A stretch of 64,000 bases of DNA from Scedosporium boydii. Its lineage: Eukaryota; Ascomycota; Sordariomycetes; Microascales; Microascaceae. Under the pieces are notes generated by a model. The model was not told where the DNA came from, ran no database searches, and saw only the letters and a list, made by a program, of their open reading frames with translations. Where the stretch lies: positions 1 through 64,000 of the forward strand of contig NJFT01000044.1 of the NCBI GenBank assembly GCA_002221725.1, read 5' to 3'. Shown here piece after piece: positions 49,042-59,094 of this stretch. The translations under genes and the position numbers were made by a program. Position 1 is the stretch's first letter. Each line of letters opens with the position of its first letter.

Positions 49042-50177
49042 GATGTTCATGACGGAGAAGAAATTACCCCAACTGCCAATAGAGGTGGTCCAGAATAGCT
49101 GATTTTTCATCAAGGCGGCGTAGTAGCAACTGGGGATAGAAATTTCAAAGACTGCTAACCCTAATCGACGCGTCCGAACGGAACCGTACTTCGTCACTGG
49201 CCAGGGGTGAAATGAAATGACCCCATCAGCACAGCTTCAATACTGTGCAACTGGGAGAGAAGGTCCCGAAGCAAAGCCTGACGAGGATTAAAGTGGCGAG
49301 TTAGACCCATGGCTGGCGAACGACTTGATTGTATAGGGAAAAAAGAGACCTAAGGAGAAGAGAAGTGCTATGTTGAGGAGCGACTATAATAATAGGGATG
49401 GCTTGGAGGGAGTGAGTGAGTGAGAGAGAGACACACAGGGGGGGAATGAGATAGAAATGGCGCATGAAAACCGTCGTGTAAGGGTCAAGCTGGGTGTCAA
49501 TATAATCTCCCTTGCGGCACCGAAGCCCCGGGTCATTTAACCCTAGGCTCCGAAGGCGTGGATCATTGCATCCTCACATCAAATCAGGGCTCGCCTTTTT
49601 GACAGGTGGTTGGTCTGACGGCTGATCCGGCGTCGGGCGAGTCTTGCAGGAGCAACACGCCTGCTGTTTGCGGGTCTCCGAGTCTCATTGCATCTTGGTA
49701 CTTGTGGAGAAGAAAGAAAATGGTCCCAGTTAGTGGCCGCAGAAGCCCGTGTCGACGCCGGTTCAGAGAGACCTGACCAGGCGCATTCTGGAGACATCCT
49801 CTCGAGGGCGCGGAACTGAAAACTGGTGGCTTATCAAAATACCAGCAATGCATATATAGATATGTTCAAATACCACTCTTCGCATCATCCAACTTCCTGG
49901 ACCGCCCACCTTCGGTGGTCTGTCGACAGGGGTAGTGAGGAAGGCCGGCTTCGAGACCCTGTGTGCTGTTGGTGGTGCCGTGAGATGTTCGTCTCATGAT
50001 TGTCGCCCATGTTGAGTAGCCCGTCCGTTTAGCTTTGCAGTAGCCATTTCACATCGCAACACTTTGCACCGGCCCGCCCCCCATTGAAAATGAGCTTTCT
50101 CGTAATCATTCAACTTAACGCTATAACAGAAATTGTACACGGGCTCCGTTCAAATTGACCACTCCTCGTCTCTCTCG
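49042..50177. other. Intergenic region with short simple repeats
   Basis: About 1.1 kb. A GTGAGTGAGTGAGAGAGAGACACACA microsatellite-like stretch lies at about 49411-49438. No gene was seen. Confidence 0.45.
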
Positions 50178-50655
50178 CTATGACCGCTTTGATCCAACCC
50201 TTGATCCAACAATGATGCCGACTACCATCAGACAGACAAAGGCCATGATGAAGACAGCGGCAACCATGCTGCAGCAGTGTTTCTCTCTGTCTGACCTCTC
50301 GCGCCTCGCAGCGATCCTATCGCAGGCCTCGCAATGCGTATGTGGTGTGGCGCCGCCAAGCAGGATCTCGCCTTCGGCGTCGCCAGCCTCGGGATCAACT
50401 CCATTGTGATAGTGGAGATGTGGTTGCTGCTGTTGTGGTATTTCGGAGTCGTCTTCTTGGGCAACAGGGGCGTACTAAATGGAGGGGAGAAAATCATGTA
50501 TCAGCACGCAGGGCATCACCGGGGACATACGGCGAAGAAGGCGATCAACATACTGCCTTTGTAAAGCCTCTTCGAGGGGGCGCCTGATTCACGGGGTGTG
50601 AGGCGAAAATCTGGTCGTACGCGGGGGCAGACTCGGAGGCGCTGCCGGGATCCAT
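50178..50655 (-). CDS. Small single-span membrane protein with Cys/His cluster
   Basis: Two exons (50655-50554, 50474-50178) give 132 residues. The N-terminal half is polar, with APAYDQIFASHP and a Gln/His-rich run (PQQQQPHLHYH). A Cys/His cluster follows (HTHCEACDRI, then KHCCSMV). It leads directly into one hydrophobic helix (AAVFIMAFVCLMVVGIIVG) and a short basic tail, so it is probably a tail-anchored or single-pass protein. The Cys pairs before a hydrophobic segment recall LITAF-like membrane zinc motifs, but the match is partial and I do not claim the family. The intron (GTATGT..TAG) joins in phase. Confidence 0.65.
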
Positions 50656-51586
50656 TATTGACAACTGGGTGTGAACGCTGAGAGGGGTCTTGGAATGTCG
50701 GTAAGTCTTAGGCTGAAGTTTGTTCGAGTGAGAACGAAGGCGACGATGATTTTCAGACCAGTAGAATTGATGTTGCTTGTTCAATCAAAAAGAGGAACTT
50801 TGGGTGTCGCTCAGGATGGAGATGGAGCCCAGGGACTTGATGTAAGCTTATTATGTATATTCTGCGGCGTGGTACATACGAGCAATACGAAACCAGATCA
50901 TGGGCCCACGGAGCATGCCGCGTGTCATGACCTCATCGGGTCTGGTCAATGAGAGGCGGCCTCCTCGATCGTGGCGGTGCTGGAACAGATAAAAGGATCC
51001 TGCCCTCTAATTTGCTGCACCATCTCACGTCAGACTGAAAGTGTACAAAGGTATTGAGGTATCCTTGCTTGATTAACAGGCCCAACAGGCTTAACTCCGA
51101 ATAGTGTACATTACCTATTAGCTCGTTACTAGTTCTTTACCTTTCAAAGTACGCAAATCACTAGTAGAATAGTTACGCATTAAAGTACCTCTATAACAGC
51201 ATTACATCAGTTGATCGATTCACCTCAACAAGTAAACTAAACTAGAAACAGGCCGCGGCAAGTTCGTTCTCTTTCTCCCCATGACATAAGCACTTGGCGC
51301 CTGCAACTGCCCGTCCTCGACGATCAGTATTTATTCCCGCTGTCCGCTAAACAAGATTGCGGGATTAGGCTAAGGTGAGTCTGGAGCGGGTAAGTCGGAT
51401 CTACACTATTTATGTTCCATTTGACTTCATCTAGATGATATTATGCCACTCTAGCTATGTCGGTACATAGTGGAAAAAGAAGGTGCGGCCTGAAATAAAA
51501 ATGCGCCAGCGCCCAATATCCTTCAGATACGACAGCGGGGAGATGTGATTCCTAGCTTTTTCCCTATCCCGACCCCTAGGACCACA
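50656..51586. other. AT-rich intergenic region containing a dispersed repeat copy
   Basis: About 930 bp. It contains repeat copy A (listed separately) and an AT-rich segment (about 51050-51240) with no coding signal. Confidence 0.45.
50845..50998 (+). repeat. Dispersed repeat, copy A
   Basis: This segment aligns by eye with 61296-61462 in the same orientation. Shared blocks include TTATTATG, CTG/TTTGCGGCGT, ACATAC, GTGCCGCGTGTC, CTCATC, GAGAGGC, GCCTCC and GAACAGATAAA followed by a GATCCTG block. The copies are diverged with small indels. Confidence 0.6.
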
Positions 51587-52084
51587 ATGCTGATGGTATT
51601 CGCTTGTGTCTTGGGCTTGTTTCTTGGCCTCCGAGCCGCGGCGTCGCCAGGGCCATGGCAGCACCGGGTGGACGGCATTGATACGACGTCGAGTCAGAGC
51701 TGTTCGATCGCTTCCTTTTCCAACATTACCAGCTTCGTCCTCCGAGAATATGAAATTGAGACCGTAGTCGGCACTGGCGACATAACCCAGACCCTCGGGA
51801 CCTTCTCGGTGGAAAACCCTGGCTCAGGAGACACATACCGTCTGGACCGCATGCCAATCTCGGATGGCGGAGGGGTATGGAGTACATGTAGGGCTGGCGA
51901 AACGCCTCTTCCATCGCAGCTGCAAAGATGCCAATACCTGCTAGAGAGGAGGGAGGGTGGTAGGGTTGGCTTCCGGTTTGAGTGGTACTGTGACGACACA
52001 GATCCGAGTCAACCGTATGCCATAATTCCGTCCTTAGCCTTATCGGGACAACAGAGCGAGTTAACATGTGCCGCTGATATTTAG
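51587..52084 (+). CDS. Secreted Cys-containing protein, unknown family
   Basis: One uninterrupted exon of 165 codons. Residues 1-19 are a signal peptide (MLMVFACVLGLFLGLRAAA). The mature part holds five Cys at about 39, 101, 115, 135 and 161, one N-glycosylation sequon (NIT near 46), and alternating hydrophobic/polar stretches that suggest beta-strands (SFVLREYEIETVVG, RVGFRFEWYCDD). Layout and size resemble fungal AA1-like or other beta-barrel secreted proteins, but I cannot assign a family. The ATG at 51587 is followed by a second in-frame ATG two codons later; either works as a start for the signal peptide. Confidence 0.65.
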   Translation: MLMVFACVLGLFLGLRAAASPGPWQHRVDGIDTTSSQSCSIASFSNITSFVLREYEIETVVGTGDITQTLGTFSVENPGSGDTYRLDRMPISDGGGVWSTCRAGETPLPSQLQRCQYLLERREGGRVGFRFEWYCDDTDPSQPYAIIPSLALSGQQSELTCAADI

Positions 52085-52129
52085 GCTCCGTTTTGACGCT
52101 ACGGTGATTGGAGATCTGCCCACCGAGGT

Positions 52130-52640
52130 ATGCGAAGCTCGAAATGGTGCCGACGGAGTGACGAAGTCGTGTGGTTTAGAGGCTGAGGACGTATTGTTAC
52201 CAATTGCGAATATCTACTGGGAGGAAACCGCTGCACCAACAAACTAACATCTTGGAGAGAAAGGGGGTTAAGTATAGTATCAATAAATAGTTGGAACCTT
52301 TTATAACTTGCCCAATCTTCTATGTTCTTGGAGTGTCTTACTATTAGAAGCCTGCGCATCGTCCTTCTCTTGAAATTTATGAGTCGGTCGTGGCCTACTG
52401 AGTAGGCATGGACTTCTTTATAGCGAGACTCCCTGTGGGGTCCCACCGTTGTTTGAAATCTCTCTTCAGCCTGTTGGTGTTGTGTGTTGTGCTTTGCCCA
52501 AATTGGCTTGGCTGTTAATAGCATCGAACATAGCTCATTCCTTTGCAAGCATGTCAGCTGCCATATTACCTTCAATAGAGCAACGTCATTGGGTCCTTTT
52601 GGCTGGGACACCCGTATTACGCCTAGCTGAAATCTAGACT
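52130..52640 (-). mobile_element. Decayed LINE fragment (RNase H region)
   Basis: On the minus strand one frame reads SIEGNMAADMLAKE followed by a stop and AMFDAINSQANLGKAQH. The core IEGN-x2-AD-x2-AK is the end of the RNase H domain found in fungal non-LTR retrotransposons. A neighbouring frame continues with RRLLIVRHSKNIEDWASYKRF, similar to the downstream part of such ORFs. Several stops and frame changes show it is dead. Confidence 0.5.
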
Positions 52641-53317
52641 CCGGGGGGTTCTGGGGTCCGCCGGGTTGGGGGTGTCCATCTACTACTGCTGTGTTGTTCA
52701 GATAGGTGTGTGCGTGTTTGTTTTGGTCTCATAGCTGCTGCTACCACCAATCCCCGAAACGCTCTATGGGCATCGGCGTCGAATACTTCTGCCAGCCAGC
52801 GCTATATCCAGTTCAATGAGATCAGGCAATCAACATTAATCTGATGTGACTGATATACTCATAAGGCTCTCTCTGGCCCTACTCCTTCTCGATCGGCCCC
52901 CAGCTCAGCCTGCTATCCCTCGTGACCCCCTTTAATAACGATGCCGCCGTTCATAAGCCGGTTCTTCAGCAGTTGAAGTATCTCCAGATGGTCTTCCACC
53001 GCATAGCATATCTGTCAAATTCTAGATGGAAGTCTTCCTCATCTCTAAACACGGGGAAGTCAATTCCAGCCATGCACGGTGTACGGTTTCCCGACTACGG
53101 TCTTGGGATGGGTACCATGGGATAAGCGGCAAAGCTCCTTGTCGTTGGCACAAAGGTTCTGGGTTGAAAGTGAGCCCCAGGCTGTGATTCTAGGTTTCAG
53201 GATAGACAAACTAGGTGTAGAATTTCAGCGAGAGGTAGGTGGGGACCGGAACATGTATTCCCAGAACCAGCATCATCAATAAAAAGAGATAATTACGAGA
53301 CACCCGTGCATCATCCA
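52641..53317. other. Intergenic stretch between LINE fragment and RBR gene
   Basis: About 680 bp with short ORFs only. It may contain more degraded transposon sequence, but I cannot recognise it. Confidence 0.4.
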
Positions 53318-56216
53318 CTACCTTCGACAGTTTGAATGCCCGTTCCACGCGCCGAGGCAAAGCCAACAAAATTCATGGCTACATATGGTACCTGCCGCTC
53401 CGGATCAGTTTAACGACATGACACCAACTCCATCTCCGTAGAGGGATGAAGGCAGACTTACAAGTCATATGATCACAACCAAGATTCTTCTCGATCGGTA
53501 CTCCACAACCTTGGTTAGGGCACGCCTTGGAGTTTCTCTCGATCCACTCTCGGGTTCCGCTGGAATTGGGATCGCCTTGGCTCGCCGCGTAGTCTACACA
53601 CGTAAGGCCCGCATGCCACGGCCCTCGATGACGGAAACACATCTCAAAGGAACATTCTGCGCAGGTGACCATCTCATCGTCGGGATCGTATATTTGGCCG
53701 TTCTGGCAACCAGGTCTAAGGCACCACATGAAGCCTTCGTCGCCGCTTAGCTGCTTCAGGAGCCGGTAACGATCGTACCTGGATCATTGTCAGCAATGTT
53801 GCGTTCATTTTGCAGAGAATCTGATATCAGGGAAAGACTAACAATTTGAACGTTTCGTCCGAGGCCATGCGGCGAATGTCTTCGTATTGGAGAAGGCTCT
53901 CACAGCCAAGCGTCGGGCAGGCGATCTGTTCACATCCAAGGCTGCCAACCTGCTCCAGCTGGGCGGCAAGGAATTGATTGTAGCATTGACGACACACATC
54001 GGGTTCGTGCTGGCAGCCGGACTTTGTCGCTCCAGGCGGGAAGTGGAGAAGTGCCCATAGCCATTCGTGGTCGTATTCTCGGCCGCAGACTACCTTCCAG
54101 TCTTCCTCTAGTAGCTGGATATCGCGGTACCTCTCGGAGCATACGCTGCATTCTAAAATTTTCTCCGAACGGTTGAAGAATTTCATGAATATTGGAACAT
54201 CGATCGACGTTCCCTCTTCATATACGTATACTCGGACGTTGCGTATCGTCCCTGGATGGAAAGGAGGGATCGAACCGTTATCGCCCGGCTCAGTGGGAAA
54301 AAATCGGCGATCAAAAAAAGGTGCCATAATGCCCGCCTTCTTCATCCGGAGATGAAGGTTGCATGAGATTCGAATGGCTAGGGCGGGTAGGGAACTGTCA
54401 TACGCATAGAGGGCACACCGTAAAACCATACATGCTTCGTAGCTAGTAGAGCAAGTCAGTTTGAGTCCATTGAGCTTTTGAGGTGAGGGAAAAGAAGTGG
54501 CAATACTTGCATGCGCAAAGTCTCTCCAATTTCGGGATCCCCTAGGCAACGTAAAATGGTGGCAAAGTCTCCTTGATTCTTCACCAACCTGAAGATCTCA
54601 TCCGTCACCATGTCAGTCCAGACATGCCTCTCAAAGTCAGTGATGAGATGCGGGAGACGGCATTTTGCGCAGACGTTATTTGATTCTAGTTGCATAGGCT
54701 GGGGAAACCTGGGATACTCGTCCAGAATGGCGATCTCCTTTGGTCGGGATGGGGGGGGATCAAACTTGTGAAATCCACATGTTTGGCACGGACGGATCGA
54801 GACTTCCGTCCTAAGAAAATTCAAGAAGGGTGCCGATTTTCGCGACTTCAAGAGTAAGAACATGGACTGCAGCTCCTCGTCAGAAAGTTTCAGATCAAGG
54901 GTGCCGGGTGTTATCGGACAGAAAACCGGATGGCTGACATCTGAACCACTTTCGACTGGCATAGCCAGTTGCTGTGAGGAAAACATCATTAGCAAGGACC
55001 TGGGTGTTAAAGAATGATCCCCCAGGGTCAATGACCGAATCTCTGCAATTTCTCTCTTGCGTCTCTCTGCTTCTAGCTGAGCCATCGCATCGGCATGGTC
55101 ACCAGTTTTCCACCGGAGCAGACGCTGAGTCTCCAGCAATGTGAGCTCCAATGACTTTTTCTCGTTCTCTGCTTGCTGCCACTTCTCCTTGTCTTCTCGA
55201 TTGCGGCTTTTCTCCTTTTTCAGGTCGTTTACTAAAGAGTTGGCTAGGTACGACAACTCTTCCATCTCGTGATTCTTCGTAGCCTTAAAGGATTTGGACT
55301 CTTTTTCCTGCTTATCTAGAACCCTTTGAAACATGTTGAGCATGTGTTCTTTTTCTTCCTTATGAGCAGCAGCCCATTTCTGTTGCTGACTCTTACTCCT
55401 TACTTCAACTTCCTCCAGCTTTACCGCCAAAGCAGAGGTTCTTTCTTTCTCCTCCTCAAGTAGTCGAGCCAACTCGGCGGTTGCATTGTGAGCGGACTGA
55501 CTCTCTTCAAGATCCCGTGTAAGTTGATCTCGGATGTGTTGAAGCATGTCTATGTTTCGATTAAGGCTTGCGCTTGCATCTGTCGACAAGTCGTGTTCAA
55601 ATTTAGCCGTTTTCTTCAGCGTGTCCAGAGACTTTTGACTCTCTTGTATGCAAGACAGCAAGTTGTTGAGGACTTTTTCGTCGTAGACTTGCCCCGTCGG
55701 ATTCCCAACCGACGCTGACACACGGGGGCAAACTTGGTTTCCCATTTTTGACTCTTGGGCAAGTCGCTTCTGCGATTCGTTAGGGCATGCCGTTCCTCCC
55801 TCCGTAGCCTTACGAGTAGCTGCAGAATCCTTGTCGTTCCCGGCCAAGAGATCAGCGTGCTGTAGTACGGCCTCCTGTGACTTCTCGGGTGCTTTTGCTA
55901 GCGCCAGTACCGTCGCCTCAATGTGACTCAGCTGCCTCGACAGTGTTTCAGCTACCTCCAAAGTTTTTTCTAAGCCATTATTTTCTGGTGATGGAACTGA
56001 GCCTATCTCAGGGGATGGAATTTGTTGCGATAGATTCAATGGCTGGGGAGGGCAAGGGGAAGAGGGAGATGATGTTCCCGACGAATCGATATTGCTGGGA
56101 TCTTGTTTGTCCGCGTCACTCGTCTTGCCGGCGTCCACGAGTCCCTCCACGGAAGGTTTACGCCCTGAGGCCCTCTTCGACCGGAAGAGGGTTAAGAGGC
56201 TCTTTCTTCCATCCAT
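53318..56216 (-). CDS. RBR-type (RING-IBR-RING) E3 ubiquitin ligase with long coiled coil
   Basis: Four exons (56216-54511, 54442-53843, 53778-53462, 53391-53318) give 898 residues. Residues 1-180 are Ser/Pro-rich and disordered. About 190-410 is a long coiled coil. A C-x2-C ... C-x2-C pair near 478-520 (RPCQTCGFHKF, NNVCAKCRLPHL) looks like an extra zinc site. RING1 starts at ECSVCSERY (about 667), IBR covers MWCLRPGC..CAECSFEMCFRH (about 785-830), and RING2 reads KACPNQGCG, GCDHMTC, then CSHEFCWLCLGAW, completed by the last exon. RBR ligases take ubiquitin onto the RING2 Cys (here in GCDHM) before transfer. Exons 1 and 2 join in frame only with a GC-AG intron (donor GCAAGT, 54510-54443). 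The alternative is an implausible 32-nt GT-AG intron. Confidence 0.88.
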
Positions 56217-57790
56217 GCCGTTTGAATAGGCAGGAGATACCTTTGGCGACGAGGTAAACCCTAGGCTTTTCCCAAAGGAATGGGTACAATTGCCAGTACT
56301 ATGGGTGAACTGAAATGATAATTGCGTCGAATAAGTATTTACTTGCAGGGAACTTGTCTAAAATCTGGAGGAGAGTATTCTGCCTGACCTGACGCCTTCG
56401 TTTGGGCTCCATTGGGTCCCTTTTATCTTCTCGCGTGGTTGGCCTCCCGCAGAGAAACATGTCGAATGCCTGCGTCTCACCAATGATACGTACATAGATG
56501 GTAGCACAATGTACCGTATAAATGGATGGTGATTTTTTTTTTAGGAAATTATGTTGCTTTAAAACAAATGGATATTCAACCGTAGGAATATATCCTTGTA
56601 GCAAGTCAACGCGCCTGCTGCGAGTATAGTGCGTGTCTTTGATAGGTGGCCCACATCGGCGATGCCAGATTGCATCTATCCCTACAACTGATCTAAGCCT
56701 GGATAAATGGTTCACAAGTGGCAGACTATGCCTGCAGGAATGGCAGCCCGGATCCTGTCGAAAACTACAATACTACTCTTCAAGCCGGTTGGAACCTGGC
56801 CTGGTCGAGAGAGGTGGGAGGTGATGAAACAAGAGGAGAAGGGGGCTAAGGCGCGGGATGATAATGGCGATGACGCTAAGGAGGCGGGAGGTGAGATAGG
56901 ACGAGAAATTGAGCAAGCTCCAGATAGCGATTCTAAGTCTAGATCTTCAGAAGACTAAAAGAGAGGACGCCTCGACCGTAAATGCAGCCTGGTGACCATT
57001 ATCGATGGAATCTCTACTCGAACCAAGGATTCTTAAACCATTCCCTTAATCTTAACATAGGTTGTTCATTTATCGCGGACCCTGCAACCAGATCTGAATA
57101 CCAATGATCCAGGCAAGGCGGATGCGAGCAAGGCGCAACACATGATGAATACTGGGCCGTGCTTGACAGCTCAATGAAAATGGCGTCCCTCGGTGGCAGA
57201 CACATCTTCATTCATCAAATGTTCTCTAGCATCGTATGAGTGCACCACCATAGAACAAGAGCAGGTGCTCTCTCACGGACGTGGTGTTGTGCGCATGGCC
57301 GAGGTATTTCAAATTTACTAGGTTAGAGGAGCTCCCCCAAGCACCCTAGCCGTCCAGAACCTGATGCATGAGTGAGAGCTATGATCGTAAAGTTAAACTC
57401 AAACTCATTGACGTTCCAAAGGCGTCGCATCGCACACTTGAGAATTTGTAATCAGCGGCGATTCAGTACGATTTAAAGTCAATCTGAGGATCAATGACAT
57501 AATTTTGTCTTCATTGACCTCACACGAGCCACACCCGAGATGAAGCATATCCCGTTCCAGCACTCTCACGCCCTTCCTATGACCTATGACGTTGAAACCG
57601 GATCTCTCCCTTTGGTGTACCCACAGATCCTACCATATCTCGCAAGTACGAATAACTAATTCCAAATCCTGTAGCCAATGCAGAGTCTATAAATGAGGAG
57701 GATTCCGTGCAGCGCTCTTCTTTCTCCCCACCCTCTATTCTCCATGGCAGCACATAACACAGTTTCATGAACTCTCCTCTAACAGACGCC
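56217..57790. other. Divergent intergenic region, RBR / MDR genes
   Basis: About 1.6 kb. ORFs at 56299-56715 (-) and 56707-56958 (+) show no domains. TATAAAT at about 57688-57694, about 100 bp before the MDR start, is a good TATA candidate. Confidence 0.45.
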
Positions 57791-58762
57791 ATGGATGCCA
57801 TCGTCATCACCCAGTTTGGCGGTCCGGAAGTGCTACAACACAAACGACTTCCAAAGCCGGATCCCACTGCCGGCGAGGTTTTGATTCATGTGAAAGCCTT
57901 CGGGGTCAACCATGCCGAGATGCATATGCGAAAGGGGGAATGGGACGAATGGAATCCAATCACAGGTCTCGAGTGTGTTGGAATAGTCGAGGCCTGTCCA
58001 GGGGCAGAAATTCCCGTCGGAAGCAAGGTCATGGGCGTGATGGGTGGCATGGGCCGGAGCCGCCCCGGTGGATACGCCGAGTTCGTTAACGTGCCCGTCA
58101 CAAACGTCATTGCAATAGAGACAGCGTTGCCTTGGGAACGACTTGCGGCTCTTCCGGAAGTCTACAGCACAGCCTACACGTGCCTTTTCACCATCCTCGA
58201 CTTGCATCGTGGGGAAAAGCTCCTTATCCGCGGTGCGACATCGACGATTGGCCAAGCTGCACTGAATTTAGCGGTCAATTCAGGGGGCCTCGTGACGGCC
58301 ACCACCCGACAACAATCGCGGTTCCCGTGGCTCGAGCGGCTCGGGGCAGTGGAAGTAAAGCAGGAACAGCGGGACCTCCAAGACCAGTTCGACCATGCTC
58401 CCGAGTTTGACAAAGTTTTGAATCTCATCGGCAACAGCGTGCTACTGGAGTCCACTGACCTCACACGAACAGGAGGACGAATGTTACAGGCGGGATGGTT
58501 GGGAGGGCTAGCCCCAATTAAGGACTTCAACCCTATGGTCCAGATGAAATCTGGCGTTCACTTTAGCCTGTTCCACAGCAAAGTCTTGGGCTCTCCGGAT
58601 TTCCCATTGTCCGGGATTCCGATGCAAAAGATTGTCCACATGATTGAAAAGGGCGAGTGGGACGCCAAACCTGCACATGTCTTTGAGTTCAAGGATATTC
58701 AAAGTGCACATAGGATGCTGGACTCGCAAGGGGCCGGGGGCAAGATCGTGGTGAAACATTAA
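57791..58762 (+). CDS. MDR-superfamily quinone oxidoreductase / zinc-type alcohol dehydrogenase-like
   Basis: One exon; from the ATG at 57791 it encodes 323 residues (an in-frame ATG at 57767 would add eight). The start MDAIVITQFGGPEVLQ is typical of quinone-oxidoreductase-like MDR proteins. The GroES-like domain holds GEVLIHVKAFGVNHAEMHMRKG and GLECVGIV. The Rossmann part holds LLIRGATSTIGQAALNLA. The Cys/His ligands of catalytic zinc found in true alcohol dehydrogenases are absent, so a zinc-independent NADPH:quinone or enone reductase is more likely. The C-terminal FEFKDIQSAHRMLDSQGAGGKIVV is standard. It is convergent with the sterol methyltransferase gene 330 bp away; a pathway link is not shown. 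Confidence 0.9.
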   Translation: MDAIVITQFGGPEVLQHKRLPKPDPTAGEVLIHVKAFGVNHAEMHMRKGEWDEWNPITGLECVGIVEACPGAEIPVGSKVMGVMGGMGRSRPGGYAEFVNVPVTNVIAIETALPWERLAALPEVYSTAYTCLFTILDLHRGEKLLIRGATSTIGQAALNLAVNSGGLVTATTRQQSRFPWLERLGAVEVKQEQRDLQDQFDHAPEFDKVLNLIGNSVLLESTDLTRTGGRMLQAGWLGGLAPIKDFNPMVQMKSGVHFSLFHSKVLGSPDFPLSGIPMQKIVHMIEKGEWDAKPAHVFEFKDIQSAHRMLDSQGAGGKIVVKH

Positions 58763-59094
58763 CTTAGGCTTTCCCCAGTTCTCATGTGTGTTTGCGCCTA
58801 AACTGTACCTGTGCAGAGCGCTTCCGAATGTATCGGGTGAGCGAGGATGTCCCGTGGTGATGTCTCGCCACTCTTGACAGTCTTATACCCTTTTGGAAGT
58901 GTGTATTTTGGCCAAAGCATAGTATCAACGCATCGCGAGAGCCTATAATTCATATGTTGCAAAATTAGGTATATTTGAAATACGAGGTAAAATATAGAAT
59001 ACTTTTTTGAAGAGGGAAACCGAGAGGTTGGTTGGGGAGAACTGTAGATAGTAATTAGCTGAGGAATGCAACACTTTTTTGACAAGGTCATATT
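58763..59094. other. Convergent intergenic stretch
   Basis: About 330 bp between two stop codons. 3' UTR sequence only. Confidence 0.5.

Noticed and set aside
54475..54506. 32-nt GT-AG intron in the RBR gene
   Set aside because: It keeps frame but is implausibly short. A 68-nt GC-AG intron with a proper branch-like site gives a better join.
56299..56715. 138-codon minus-strand ORF upstream of the RBR gene
   Set aside because: No recognisable domain and no evidence that it joins the RBR gene in frame.
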